The notes beneath the pieces were generated by a model. The model was not told where the DNA came from. It saw only the letters and a list, made by a program, of their open reading frames with translations, and did no database searches. The position numbers and the translations under genes were made by a program. This document shows positions 19,716 to 29,279 of a stretch of DNA of 64,000 bases, in pieces. Position 1 is the first letter of the stretch. Each line of letters starts with the position of its first letter. The DNA comes from Pseudomonas helvetica (GTDB lineage: Bacteria > Pseudomonadota > Gammaproteobacteria > Pseudomonadales > Pseudomonadaceae): assembly GCF_039908645.1 (NCBI RefSeq), contig NZ_CP150917.1, positions 2,615,501 through 2,679,500 of the forward strand, read 5' to 3'.

Positions 19716-20066
19716 GGTACGTCCATTCGCAACGTAAAAAACCTCGTAAAAAATTACAGCCTCAAGGACATGGATGGCTTGCACCTATTCGTCAGCTCGA
19801 AGGGTGCCAAGAGCTGGCATTTTCGTTTTAACTGGCTGGGTAAACCGGCTCGCATTTCCTTGGGAATGTATCCGGAAATAAGCCTTAAAGACGCTAGGCT
19901 GGCACGCGATCAAGTTCGATCCTTGGTTGCCAAGGGCGCTGACCCTCGCGCAGCTTGAAGAGAGGATCGTTTTACCGCTTTGGCGGCTGATGAGAACTCC
20001 TTTACAGCGGTCTTCCTCGCATGGCGAACCTTCAAGGCAGTCACGCTGAAGCTGGGACGCCCTTGA
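19716..20066 (+). pseudogene. Tyrosine-integrase remnant beside tRNA-Gly
   Basis: The frame contains the N-terminal arm-binding domain of P4-type integrases: LKDMDGLHLFVSSKGAKSW, then ARISLGMYPEISLKDARLAR and VAKGADP. An in-frame TGA at 19956 breaks it, after which the same frame continues with ENSFTAVFLAWRTFKAV, the next part of this integrase type, and ends at 20066. The catalytic domain is missing. The position directly after a tRNA in the same orientation is typical of an island or prophage integrase, so an element once integrated here and has decayed. Confidence 0.78.
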
Positions 20067-20117
20067 TGGATTGATGAGGGGTAGAGGACGTTGAGTCCGG
20101 TGCTGACAGGCGGTTGT

Positions 20118-20282
20118 TGGTTACAAAGTCAGCTGCCCGCTGTGCAAAGGCGTCTTCCCCATAGGGCAGCAGCACCTACACGGTGGGCGGAATTGCTGTG
20201 GCGCTGGACGGTATGAAAACCGCCTGTGGTGCCAGCCTGATCGCCAGTGATCCGAAGGGGGCTGTGATCAGCTGGCAGCCAA
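20118..20282 (+). pseudogene. PAAR-like protein fragment, frameshifted
   Basis: One frame reads GYKVSCPLCKGVFPI, then after a one-base shift near 20170 the next frame reads STYTVGGIAVALDGMKTACGASLIAS. Together they match the second half of PAAR-like proteins that tip type VI secretion spikes (the CPxCKG motif, then ...VALDGMKTACGA). Start and end are gone, so this is debris. Confidence 0.6.
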
Positions 20283-20431
20283 GCACTTCAAGGCGGGGTA
20301 TCCGACTGTTGTGACTACTCGATGTCGTGCAAACGTAATCACAGGACGAACGAGAATACAGTGAACACCCCCGCCTGGGCAGGCACAAGGCGATGAGTTG
20401 ATTGAGTAGATCGAATAGGCCGGGGCGCCAA

Positions 20432-20601
20432 ATGAAATGTAACCGGTTTTTAAGGGGGTATAGTTTGTGTTATCAGCTGTGGCCACAGCCTTGTCCCCTA
20501 TGCAAAGGGGCGTTTCCCAACGACGGCCACAGTGATCTACCCGACTACAATGTATGTCTCCGGTGAGCCTACCCCCCCGACGCTGATCGCTTAGGGGCGG
20601 A
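20432..20601 (+). pseudogene. Second CPLCKG-containing fragment
   Basis: A plus-strand frame includes PQPCPLCKGAFPN at about 20491-20525, nearly the same core as the fragment 350 bases earlier, and then diverges. It looks like a duplicate remnant of the same PAAR-type gene. Between the two fragments (20283-20431) nothing recognisable is seen. Confidence 0.4.
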
Positions 20602-20626
20602 TGAATAACCTCTTGAATCACAACAA

Positions 20627-22141
20627 CTAGTTCTTCACCGTTTCCTCAAGACTAAAACGTCCCAACGGATTTTGCTGGAAGTGTTCGATGTTTTTGCGCG
20701 AAACGTTGATGTACGGGCTGTAGTAGAGGTCGATCCAGTTGACGTCCTGCTTGGCCATCGTCTGCAGGTCGGTATACATCTGCTTGCGCTTGCTCGGGTC
20801 CACTTCGACTCGTGCGGTAGCGACCAGATCCTTGACCTTGTCGTTCTTGTAGCGGGTCATGTAATTCATGTTGGTGTCGTGCCCCAGAACGAAGGTGGTC
20901 TTCTGGTCCGGATCAAGGATGTCGTTGGTCCAGTACATCACGGACAGATCGTAATCGCCGTCGATCAGCATTTGCCAGCTCTGGGTCGGGTCGACTTTCT
21001 GCAAGGTGACAGTCACCCCCGCTGCTGCGAGCTGCTGCTGAACCAGTACGGCGATCTGCTCATCGGCCTCGTTGCCAGCGTTGACTACATAGTTGAGCTT
21101 CAGGCGTGAAGCGCCAGCATCCGCCAACATTTTTTTTGCTTTTTCCGGGTTATACGGACGCTGCAGGTTATCGGCATTGTGATAAAGCGCACCTTTAGGG
21201 ATGTATGAATAAGCCACTTGGCCATGGCCGAAAGTCACGGTATCGACTAGGGACTTTTTGTTGATTGCAAGATCCAGTGCTTGGCGCACTTCAGGCTTGG
21301 CCAGCAGTCCGTGTTCATGATTGATCAATAAGTGATCTTCCCGGGTGGAGGGGTTCATGTGCACGACCAGGTTGGAGTCCTTCTTCAGGGTTTCGACGCG
21401 GGAGAAGGGGACGAAGATTGCCGAGTCCAGTTCGCCTGCCTGTACCTTCAGCATCCGCGTATTGTCATCCGGTATGGAGATCCACTCCACGCCATCCAGA
21501 CTGACTTTGTCGGCCTGCCAGAAGTTGGGATTCTTCTCCAGTACGACGCGATCCCCACGCAACCACTCTTTGACGGTAAAGGCACCGGACGCAACAGGCT
21601 CCTGGGCGTAGGCCTCCTCACCCATTTTTTCCATGGCTTTCTGCGATAGGATGGAAACATTGGGTAATGCCAGTTGCGAGAGGAACGGCACAGAAGGGGT
21701 TTTGAGCGTCACTACCAGTGTCTGTGGGTCGATCGCTTCAGCTTTGTCGATAATCTTGTAAGAGTCGCTCCATAGCGACCCTTTGTTGTCGCGAATGCGC
21801 AATAGGCTGAACACCGCATCGCTGGCGGTAATCGGTGAGCCGTCGGAGAACTTGGCCGAGCGCAGCTTGAAGGTGTAGGTCAGGCCGTCATCGGAAATTT
21901 TCCAACTTTCAGCCAACCCCGGTACCAGCTTGGTACCCGCGTTGTCGACACGCACCAACACATCATAAACATTGGAGAACACCCAGTTATCACGGTTCTG
22001 TGCGCTTTTGATCGGGTCGAAGGTTGTGCTTTCTTCACGGCAACCGATGGTCAGTACGCCTGCCGCCTGGGAGACACCGGCTGCAAGTGTGCAAGCAGCC
22101 AGCGTAGCGGCGGTCAACAGTTTCAGATGTTTCGATTTCAT
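20627..22141 (-). CDS. Peptide ABC transporter, substrate-binding protein
   Basis: Periplasmic protein of 504 residues, SBP_bac_5 family. The signal peptide is MKSKHLKLLTAATLAACTLA with cleavage probably near SQAAG, and the mature protein contains LVPGLAESWKISDDGLTYTFKL and AKFSDGSPITASDAVFSL motifs of dipeptide/oligopeptide binders. ATG 22141 has an AAGGA site. It is the last gene of the operon that begins with the proline-iminopeptidase-like hydrolase, so its ligand is probably a peptide or the plant-derived amide linked to PipR systems. Confidence 0.9.
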   Translation of the reverse strand: MKSKHLKLLTAATLAACTLAAGVSQAAGVLTIGCREESTTFDPIKSAQNRDNWVFSNVYDVLVRVDNAGTKLVPGLAESWKISDDGLTYTFKLRSAKFSDGSPITASDAVFSLLRIRDNKGSLWSDSYKIIDKAEAIDPQTLVVTLKTPSVPFLSQLALPNVSILSQKAMEKMGEEAYAQEPVASGAFTVKEWLRGDRVVLEKNPNFWQADKVSLDGVEWISIPDDNTRMLKVQAGELDSAIFVPFSRVETLKKDSNLVVHMNPSTREDHLLINHEHGLLAKPEVRQALDLAINKKSLVDTVTFGHGQVAYSYIPKGALYHNADNLQRPYNPEKAKKMLADAGASRLKLNYVVNAGNEADEQIAVLVQQQLAAAGVTVTLQKVDPTQSWQMLIDGDYDLSVMYWTNDILDPDQKTTFVLGHDTNMNYMTRYKNDKVKDLVATARVEVDPSKRKQMYTDLQTMAKQDVNWIDLYYSPYINVSRKNIEHFQQNPLGRFSLEETVKN

Positions 22142-22173
22142 GGTCAAAATCCTTCTTGATGAATGTGTTGGTT

Positions 22174-23145
22174 CTATAACAACGGCTCTCCGAGCACGCA
22201 GCTGTAGCGGTGCCCCTTGAGGTTATGGGTTGGCGCGAGCGTTTCGGCGCAGATGGGTTGCGCATGCTGGCAGCGTGGGTGAAAGGCGCAACCGGATGGA
22301 CGATTCAAAGGACTGGGCGGCTCACCCGGCAGGGGCATGCTCGGCAACGGGCGAGTCGGATTGATGTTCGGAATGGACTGGATCAATGCGGCGGTATAAG
22401 GATGGCGCGGGGAGCTGAATACGGCCTCCACTGGGCCCTCTTCAACGATCTGGCCGAGGTACATTACCGCTACTCGATCACACAATCGCTGAATGATTGC
22501 CAGGTCGTGGGCGATGAACAGAATCGCCAGGTTCATGCGCTGGCGCAGCTCCAGCAGCAGGTTGATGATCTGCCCCTGGATGGAAACATCCAGAGCGGCC
22601 ACGCATTCGTCGGCGATGATCAGCCGCGGCTCGATGGCCAGCGCCCGGGCAATACCTACACGTTGGCATTGGCCACCACTCAACGAGCCGGGCTTGCGGC
22701 TGGCCAGCTCCGACCGCAGACCGACCTGTGTCAGCAATTCATCGACTCGGCGGGGAATCAGTGGTGTAGCGACCTTGCGTTGCACCCGCAGTACTTCAGC
22801 AATGGTTTCACCGATGCTCAGCCGCGGATTAAGGGCAGCATAAGGGTCCTGGAATATCATGGCGGTCTCGCGCCGCAGCCGTTCGATGTTGATCTTCCCG
22901 CCTAGGGCCATGTCGACCCCATCGAACAGTACTTGCCCGGCGGCAATATCATTGAGGCGCAAGATGGCCCGGCCAAGGCTGCTCTTGCCACTGCCCGACT
23001 CCCCCACCAACCCAAGAACTTCCCCTGCGGCCAGACTTAGCGATACACCGTTGACTGCATTCACCCATTGCCTGTTCATCCTGAACAGGCCACTGCCGGG
23101 AGCGGCGAAGCGCACCTGCAGATCCTTCACTTGCAACAGCGTCAT
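22174..23145 (-). CDS. Peptide ABC transporter ATP-binding protein (DppF/OppF type)
   Basis: ABC ATPase of 323 residues: Walker [14 protein letters not shown], signature LSGGQCQRVGIARAL, Walker B LIIADECVAALDVS and the C-terminal oligopeptide-transporter extension with the cysteine-rich segment CAFHPRCQHAQPICAE, which in this family can bind an iron-sulfur cluster. The Walker B region has DECVAALD instead of the usual DEPTSALD, still with Asp and Glu. It overlaps the preceding ATPase gene by four bases. Confidence 0.92.
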   Translation of the reverse strand: MTLLQVKDLQVRFAAPGSGLFRMNRQWVNAVNGVSLSLAAGEVLGLVGESGSGKSSLGRAILRLNDIAAGQVLFDGVDMALGGKINIERLRRETAMIFQDPYAALNPRLSIGETIAEVLRVQRKVATPLIPRRVDELLTQVGLRSELASRKPGSLSGGQCQRVGIARALAIEPRLIIADECVAALDVSIQGQIINLLLELRQRMNLAILFIAHDLAIIQRLCDRVAVMYLGQIVEEGPVEAVFSSPRHPYTAALIQSIPNINPTRPLPSMPLPGEPPSPLNRPSGCAFHPRCQHAQPICAETLAPTHNLKGHRYSCVLGEPLL

Positions 23146-24128
23146 AACTGACCTGCCGCAGTCAGCGGGTAATGGCAGGCTACCCGCTGCCCCTCAGCCA
23201 TGATTTGTAAATCCGGCAACAACATCGTGCATTGGCTGCCTTGCTGCAGGCAGCGTGGATTGAAGCGGCAACCGGAGGGCAACGCGTCCAGCAGAGGAGG
23301 CTGGCCGGCGATGGTCCTGAGCATGGCATGGCCGACGCTGGAGGCGGGTTGGCAGTCGATCAGGCCGGCCGTATAGGGATGCCGCGGTCGAACCAGTAGT
23401 TCATGCTTGCTACCGTGCTCGCAGAGCCGACCGGCATACATCACTGCGATGGAATCACAGGTCTGGGCGACGACACCCAAGTCATGGGTGATCAAGATGA
23501 TCGACAAACCGCGTTGGTCGCGCAAGTCCAGTAGCAGGCGCAGAATTTGTGCCTGCACAGTGACATCCAGAGCGGTGGTCGGCTCGTCAGCGATTAGCAC
23601 CTGGGGGTTGCAAGCCAATGCCACAGCGATCATCGCCCGCTGACGCATGCCGCCGGAAAACTCATGGGCATAACTGTCGACCCGCCGCGGCGGGTCGGGA
23701 ATGCCCACTTGACGCAGCACCTCGATGGCCTGTGCCCGCGCTTCACGTTTGGACGCGCCCTGATGCAGGCGAATACCCTCGCCAATCTGCTCACCGATAC
23801 GCATTAACGGATCAAGGTGACTGCTGGGATTCTGAAAAATCATCCCCAACCGTCGACCACGTATGGCGCGCATTCCGGCTTCGTCCAGCTGTAACAGATT
23901 CTTACCGGCAAGCTGCACGGCCTTGCCCTGGACCCGCAGGCTTGGCGATGGCAGCAGACGCATCAAGGCGCGGCAGGCCATAGTCTTGCCTGAACCGCTT
24001 TCGCCGACTAGACCGAGGATTTCGCCTTCGGCCAGGTCAAACGACAAGCGATCTACCATAGTGACGTCGCGCTCACCGTTATGGGCGATCACGCTGAGCT
24101 CCTCGACGTGCAGCGCCGGTGTACTCAT
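23142..24128 (-). CDS. Peptide ABC transporter ATP-binding protein (DppD type)
   Basis: ABC ATPase of 328 residues: Walker A GESGSGKTMACRAL, signature FSGGMRQRAMIAVAL, Walker [12 protein letters not shown] and C-terminal CRFNPRCLQQGSQC. ATG 24128 overlaps the permease stop by four bases and gives the conserved N-terminus MSTPALHVEELSV; upstream in-frame codons lie inside the permease gene. Pairs with the next ATPase to drive the two permeases. Confidence 0.92.
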   Translation of the reverse strand: MSTPALHVEELSVIAHNGERDVTMVDRLSFDLAEGEILGLVGESGSGKTMACRALMRLLPSPSLRVQGKAVQLAGKNLLQLDEAGMRAIRGRRLGMIFQNPSSHLDPLMRIGEQIGEGIRLHQGASKREARAQAIEVLRQVGIPDPPRRVDSYAHEFSGGMRQRAMIAVALACNPQVLIADEPTTALDVTVQAQILRLLLDLRDQRGLSIILITHDLGVVAQTCDSIAVMYAGRLCEHGSKHELLVRPRHPYTAGLIDCQPASSVGHAMLRTIAGQPPLLDALPSGCRFNPRCLQQGSQCTMLLPDLQIMAEGQRVACHYPLTAAGQL

Positions 24129-24982
24129 GAGCGCTCTCCGAGGTGTTCGGCAACACCGTCGGCCAGCAGGCTGAAACCCATTGCCAGGGTGACGATCGCC
24201 AGCCCAGGGAAGGTGCAGATCCACCAGGCACTGGTGATAAAACTCTGACCTTCAGCGACCATCGTACCCCACTCGGCGGTAGGTGGCTGAACCCCTAAAC
24301 CGAGGTAACTGACCGCTGCACCGTTGAGCAATACCAGCACCGCATCGGACATGGAAAATACGATCGAGCCGAATAAGGCGTTGGGCAGCAGATGCCGAAA
24401 CAGAATGCGTCCATGGCCGAACCCCAGGCTTTTCGCTGCCAAGGCGAAATCGCTTTCCTTGAGCACCAGGATCTGTGAACGGATCAACCGTGCATAGGAC
24501 ACCCAGCCCACTAAGGCCATAGCAACGTAGAAGCTGCTCAAGCCTGGCCCGAGAATGGCCATGATTGACAACATCAGCACCAAAAAGGGGAAGGCCAGGA
24601 TGATATCGATCAGGCGCATGCAGATCGTGTCGAAGCGGCCACCGATATAGCCGGAGAGTGCTCCAATACAGGTGCCGATCAGGAAAGGGAAAACCACTCC
24701 TATAACCGATATCTGCAGGTCGATGCGGGCTCCCCAGATCACTCGGGAAAGAATGTCACGGCCGAAATTATCCGTGCCGAACGGATGCACCAGACTCGGC
24801 GCCAGCAGGCGGATATCGGTGTTCTGGGCGATCGGATCGAAAGGCGCGACCCATGGTGCGAAGAGCGCCAGCAACAGCCAGCCAAATAGAATCACCAGCC
24901 CCGACGCGATAGCCAGACGGCCGTTGCGCACGCTGAAACGCAGGCGCAAGCACCAGCCTGGAATCATGACCTGGCTGCTCAT
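24125..24982 (-). CDS. Peptide ABC transporter permease (DppC type)
   Basis: Inner-membrane permease of 285 residues with an N-terminal helix followed by the DppC/OppC signature PFDPIAQNTDIRLLAPS...HPFGTDNFGRDILSR and an EAA loop SDFALAAKSLGFGHGRILFRHLLPN. Starts with ATGA overlap on the upstream permease. Confidence 0.93.
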   Translation of the reverse strand: MSSQVMIPGWCLRLRFSVRNGRLAIASGLVILFGWLLLALFAPWVAPFDPIAQNTDIRLLAPSLVHPFGTDNFGRDILSRVIWGARIDLQISVIGVVFPFLIGTCIGALSGYIGGRFDTICMRLIDIILAFPFLVLMLSIMAILGPGLSSFYVAMALVGWVSYARLIRSQILVLKESDFALAAKSLGFGHGRILFRHLLPNALFGSIVFSMSDAVLVLLNGAAVSYLGLGVQPPTAEWGTMVAEGQSFITSAWWICTFPGLAIVTLAMGFSLLADGVAEHLGERS

Positions 24983-25926
24983 CGCATGTTCACCCGCGGA
25001 TCGATCGCCACCGTTACCACGTCGGCTAGGAAGTTGACTACCACGGTGGCACAGGCCAGCACCATGGCGACTCCCTGCACCACCATGTAGTCACGGGTGA
25101 AAATGCCACGCACCAGCAATTGGCCGATACCGGGAATGGCGAACAGACTTTCAATGACTACCGTACCGCTGATCAACCAGCCGATATTCACCGCCAGCAG
25201 GTTGATTGCCGGCACCAGCGAGTTGGGCAGCACGTGTCGCCGAAATACCGCCCCCTCGGGCAAGCCGCGGGCCCGAGCCGCGGTGACATGATCGGCCTGT
25301 AACTCCATGAGCATACTGGCTCGCAGGTTGCGCACCAGAACCGCGGACAGCGCCAAGGCAATAGTCAGGCACGGCAGGAGCATGTGATGCAGCTTGTCCA
25401 GCCAGGTACGTCCATAACCCGAGACCGGAAACAACCCCAGTTGCACACTGAACAGCAGTATCAACATGATTCCCAGCCAAAACGCCGGCATCCCAAGGCC
25501 GGCGGTGGTGAACAGACGAATCAGGCTATCGCTCCAACCGCCTTTGTTGCGTGCGGCCACCGTTGCCAGAGGCACGGCGATCAGTAACGCCAGCAACACG
25601 CTGCCCAGTACCAGGAACAGGGTGGGTTCAATGCGGGTGCTGATCAATTTTAGGGCATCGACCTTATAGAGCAGCGATTGGCCGAGGTCACCCTTCAACA
25701 GGTTCTTGAGAAAGAAGAAATATTGCATCCACAGCGGCTGATCGAGACCGTACTGAGCGCGAATCCTGATCAGCGCATCCGGCGTGCTGCGTGAGCCCAA
25801 GAGTGCCCGAGCCGGGTCGCCAGGAATCGAACGCACGAGCACAAAGGTGATCACGCTGATCCCAAACAGCACCGGTAACAACTGCAGCGGACGGGACAGG
25901 ATGAAACGATAGCGCGCCAGATTCAT
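24979..25926 (-). CDS. Peptide ABC transporter permease (DppB type)
   Basis: Inner-membrane permease of 315 residues: N-terminal FILSRPLQLLPVLFGISVITF, the segment SIPGDPARALLG and the EAA loop DHVTAARARGLPEGAVFRRHVLPN. It begins three bases after the hydrolase stop, so the transporter and peptidase are one operon. Confidence 0.93.
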   Translation of the reverse strand: MNLARYRFILSRPLQLLPVLFGISVITFVLVRSIPGDPARALLGSRSTPDALIRIRAQYGLDQPLWMQYFFFLKNLLKGDLGQSLLYKVDALKLISTRIEPTLFLVLGSVLLALLIAVPLATVAARNKGGWSDSLIRLFTTAGLGMPAFWLGIMLILLFSVQLGLFPVSGYGRTWLDKLHHMLLPCLTIALALSAVLVRNLRASMLMELQADHVTAARARGLPEGAVFRRHVLPNSLVPAINLLAVNIGWLISGTVVIESLFAIPGIGQLLVRGIFTRDYMVVQGVAMVLACATVVVNFLADVVTVAIDPRVNMR

Positions 25927-25929
25927 TGG

Positions 25930-26817
25930 CTAGCTCCGATGGCGCTGCAGGAAGTCCAGTAACACCGGGAAATAGGCTTGAGGCTCTTCGTAGAACGGCA
26001 TATGGCTGCTATTGGGGAAAACATGCAGCTCGGCATCCTTGAGCGCCATTTTCATACGCATCGCGCAGGCCGGCGTCTGTTCGTCATGCTGGCCGGTAGT
26101 GATCAGCACCGGCATGTCGAAATCGACCATCTGCTCGATGCGGTTCCAGTTCTTGAGATTGCCGGTGTAGAGAAACTCGTTAGGGCCCTGCATCGTCACG
26201 TAAGGCCCCATGTTCCAGTTACTCAGAGAGCGTGCCAACGGCGCAGGCCATTCGTCCAGGCGACAGACATGGCGATAGTTGAGCAGTGTGATGGCCGCCT
26301 GGTATTGGGGATGGTTGAGGGTGCCCAAGGCTTCATGGCGTTGCATCATCGCCACAGTTTCGCTGCCTAGGGCACCGCGCAGACGCTCCAGTTCCTGGGA
26401 CAAGTGCGGGATATCGCCGGCGGTATTTTCCAGAATCAGGGTTTTCACCGACTGGGGGTGATGAATGGCATATTCGATCGCCAACCAGCCGCCCCATGAA
26501 TGCCCAAGCAGGTGTATTACGCCCAGATCGAGGGCTTCGCGGACGGTTTCCACCTCCGCGACATAACGCTTAATGTCCCACAGAGATTTGTCGACAGGCT
26601 TGGCCGATGCACCAGTGCCCAGTTGATCAAAGGCGATGACGCGCAAGCCCTTGTCCTTGAGCCAACCGTGAGCATCACGTAGGTAATCGCAAGGCAAGCC
26701 CGGGCCGCCATTGAGGCAGAACAGCACCTCATGGCCGTCACCGAAGCCATAAACCGCCAGATTGTGGCCATCAACCTCCACGGTATATCGCTGGTCCGGC
26801 TCGATTTCACGCCACAT
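25930..26817 (-). CDS. Proline iminopeptidase-like alpha/beta hydrolase 1
   Basis: Cytoplasmic hydrolase of 295 residues in the proline-iminopeptidase (S33) group. The oxyanion segment is LNGGPGLPCDYL, the nucleophile elbow GHSWGG near residue 100, the acid in ITTGQHDEQTP and the base in NSSHMPFYEEP. It probably releases N-terminal residues from peptides or cleaves a plant amide. ATG 26817 has a GGGAGAG site. It heads the leftward peptide-transporter operon and is divergent from the LuxR-family gene; in the PipR system of Pseudomonas GM79 a peptidase and peptide transporter flank the regulator in the same way. Confidence 0.87.
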   Translation of the reverse strand: MWREIEPDQRYTVEVDGHNLAVYGFGDGHEVLFCLNGGPGLPCDYLRDAHGWLKDKGLRVIAFDQLGTGASAKPVDKSLWDIKRYVAEVETVREALDLGVIHLLGHSWGGWLAIEYAIHHPQSVKTLILENTAGDIPHLSQELERLRGALGSETVAMMQRHEALGTLNHPQYQAAITLLNYRHVCRLDEWPAPLARSLSNWNMGPYVTMQGPNEFLYTGNLKNWNRIEQMVDFDMPVLITTGQHDEQTPACAMRMKMALKDAELHVFPNSSHMPFYEEPQAYFPVLLDFLQRHRS

Positions 26818-26894
26818 TGTTACTCTCCCTGTCAAATGTCAGCCGTGCCGGGTATACGACGCCGTCGTCCCAATTCTACTGGAGGAACCGAGAC

Positions 26895-26922
26895 CCCATA
26901 AGCTAGCAATTCTTATAGGTTT
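26895..26922. promoter_or_regulatory. Candidate LuxR-type operator between hydrolase 1 and the regulator
   Basis: An imperfect inverted repeat CCCATAAG-N9-CTTATAGG, with an AAACCTAT core on the reverse strand (26922 to 26915) about 98 bases before the hydrolase ATG. The same AAACCTAT occurs before the second hydrolase. Binding by the adjacent LuxR protein is inferred. Confidence 0.45.
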
Positions 26923-26999
26923 GTCTGGCAGTCCCTCGCCCAAGCGTGGCATTCTACTTGCCCGATTTCAGGATTGAAATTAATAAGGGAGCTGAATGG

Positions 27000-27761
27000 A
27001 TGCAGACCAAGCTGTCCGACTTCAATAGTCGTCTTCTGTCCGGCAGGAATCTGGACGAACAGATGGACAATGCGTTGCTGATGGTCAAGGAGCTGGGCTT
27101 CGACGCCCTGGTTTACGACTACAGTCCTGTGCCGCTGGACCATGAGGGCGCACTGATCACGCCTTCGGTGCTCAAACTGCGCAATACCCCCCGTGATTGG
27201 TATTCGCTCTGGTGTGGGGAGGGCTACTACCAAATCGACCCTGTCCAACATCTGGCGGTGAATGCTGTTTCACCCTTTGTCTGGTCCTATCAGCGAGATG
27301 CCGACACCATACTGCGGTCGTTCATCGGCCAGAGTCATGCGCCAGTGGTGAGCTATCTGCAGGACTCTCAGATGACTTGTGGTGTGACTGTGCCGATTCA
27401 TCTACCCAAAGGCGGCTTCGCTACCCTGACAGGCCTGCGTTCAGGCAGTTCCGCAAGTGCATTACAGGATCTCCGTCAGACGCTGGGGGACTTCAGTCTG
27501 ATTTCTCATTCCCTGCAAGAAGTGGCCTATCCACTGCTCAACAAGGAAGTTCGTGCGAGCCCGTTCCGCCTGACCAGGCGCGAGCGTGAGTGCTTGAGTT
27601 GGGCGGCTGAAGGCCTGACCACCGTTGAGATCGCCACTCGACTGAATCGCTCATTGGCCACCATCACCCTGCATCTGACCTCGGCCATGCATAAGCTCGG
27701 TGCCAAGAATCGGGTCCAGTCAGTGGTTCGGGCTACGCACTATCGGTTGCTCGATAGCTGA
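27000..27761 (+). CDS. pipR: LuxR solo of the plant-responsive PipR/PsoR/OryR type
   Basis: Transcription factor of 253 residues with an N-terminal autoinducer-binding domain (about 15-165) and a C-terminal LuxR helix-turn-helix (LTRRERECLSWAAEGLTTVE...). No luxI gene is nearby, so it is a solo. In the ligand pocket the segment TPRDWYSLWCGEGYYQIDPV has Trp at both positions that are Trp and Tyr in homoserine-lactone receptors; the Tyr-to-Trp change is a mark of the plant-responsive group. GGGAG precedes ATG 27000. Gene order, with proline iminopeptidases on both sides and a peptide transporter, matches PipR loci. Ligand inferred, not shown. Confidence 0.8.
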   Translation: MQTKLSDFNSRLLSGRNLDEQMDNALLMVKELGFDALVYDYSPVPLDHEGALITPSVLKLRNTPRDWYSLWCGEGYYQIDPVQHLAVNAVSPFVWSYQRDADTILRSFIGQSHAPVVSYLQDSQMTCGVTVPIHLPKGGFATLTGLRSGSSASALQDLRQTLGDFSLISHSLQEVAYPLLNKEVRASPFRLTRRERECLSWAAEGLTTVEIATRLNRSLATITLHLTSAMHKLGAKNRVQSVVRATHYRLLDS

Positions 27762-27762
27762 A

Positions 27763-27778
27763 ATAGGGCAAAACCTAT
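27763..27778. promoter_or_regulatory. Palindrome before hydrolase 2, candidate operator
   Basis: ATAGG-GCAAAA-CCTAT, including AAACCTAT on the plus strand, 74 bases before the ATG of hydrolase 2. It shares AAACCTAT and a following CTAG/TTAT with the sequence before hydrolase 1. Confidence 0.45.
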
Positions 27779-27851
27779 CTTTTTCTCTAGTTATTTCGTG
27801 GCTTCGCTCCCGCTATCGTGTGCCGTATGGTTTTCAGGGGCGGCACACAAA

Positions 27852-28751
27852 ATGGAATTTATCGGAATACGCGAAGGCTTCGCATCTTTTGGCCCGTATC
27901 GGACGTGGTATCGCATTACTGGTGACCTCGGCGATGGCCGCACTCCACTCGTGATCCTGCATGGAGGTCCGGGCTGCACGCATGATTACGTTGACGCTTT
28001 CAAGGATATTGCCACGAGTGGATATCCAGTAATTCATTACGACCAACTGGGCAATGGTCGCTCCACCCATCTACCGGAAAAAGACTCCTCGTTCTGGAAC
28101 GTAGCGTTGTTTCTCGATGAGCTGGAGAATCTGCTGGATCATCTCGGCATTAGCGACAATTACGCACTCCTGGGGCAATCCTGGGGCGGAATGCTGGCCA
28201 GCGAACATGCGGTACTTCGGCCTACGGGGCTGCGGGCATTGATTGTCGCCAACTCCCCGGCGGATATGGGTGTCTGGATCCGTGAAGCTCACCGCTTACG
28301 CCTGCTTCTACCTTACGACGTGCAGCAAACCCTCCTTAAGCATGAACGGGCCGGTACTTTGAAATCTGCCGAGTACCTTGAGGCAACACGCGTCTTTTAT
28401 GATCGCCATGTCTGCCGAGTTACTCCGTGGCCAGGAGAGGTTTCCCGCACCTTTGCCCAGATCGATGCCGATCCTACCGTTTATCACGCCATGAACGGCC
28501 CCACCGAATTTCATGTGATCGGCAGCATGAAAGACTGGACCATCATTGATCGGCTATGGCAAATCAGCGTGCCGACCCTACTGATTTCTGGCCTCTACGA
28601 TGAAGCGACCCCGACCGTGGTCAAACCCTACCTGGATCACATTCCGGATGTTCGCTGGGCACTGTTCGAAAACTCTAGTCATATGCCCCATGTCGAAGAG
28701 CGGATGGCTTGTATGGGGACTGTGGTGAGGTTCTTGGATGAATGCTTGTAA
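27852..28751 (+). CDS. Proline iminopeptidase-like alpha/beta hydrolase 2
   Basis: Second S33-type hydrolase, 299 residues: [13 protein letters not shown], nucleophile elbow GQSWGG near residue 105, acid in [11 protein letters not shown] and base in [10 protein letters not shown]. It is a paralogue of the gene at 25930-26817, sharing all catalytic segments, and lies directly downstream of the LuxR-family regulator with its own palindromic operator candidate. Two such enzymes around one regulator is unusual. Confidence 0.87.
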   Translation: MEFIGIREGFASFGPYRTWYRITGDLGDGRTPLVILHGGPGCTHDYVDAFKDIATSGYPVIHYDQLGNGRSTHLPEKDSSFWNVALFLDELENLLDHLGISDNYALLGQSWGGMLASEHAVLRPTGLRALIVANSPADMGVWIREAHRLRLLLPYDVQQTLLKHERAGTLKSAEYLEATRVFYDRHVCRVTPWPGEVSRTFAQIDADPTVYHAMNGPTEFHVIGSMKDWTIIDRLWQISVPTLLISGLYDEATPTVVKPYLDHIPDVRWALFENSSHMPHVEERMACMGTVVRFLDECL

Positions 28752-28766
28752 GAGGGGGGGTAGTGG

Positions 28767-29069
<303 letters not shown>

Positions 29070-29197
29070 TCATCGCAACACTTTTGATCGAGATGTTTAT
29101 GGGACGACCTGCAGGCTGGATGGAAGTTGACGGGACGAGGAACGATACGTTCGTCCAGATTTACGCAAGGTTGTAGCAATGGCCTTGTCTGGATTAC

Positions 29198-29211
29198 TTG
29201 ATTGACGTCAA
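29198..29211. promoter_or_regulatory. Anr/Dnr box before moaC
   Basis: TTGATTGACGTCAA, centred about 75 bases before the moaC ATG. It fits TTGAT-N4-ATCAA with one change per half-site at most. Confidence 0.75.
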
Positions 29212-29279
29212 CCGTATGTGTCGGCCCGCTCTGTATTCTGCGCTGAAACCGACTGTTGGTAGCGCAAGGCTTATCGCTT

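Noticed and set aside
29102..29122. GRPAGWM match to the start of IS30-type transposases
   Set aside because: Only seven residues, and the sequence after it diverges; too short to call.
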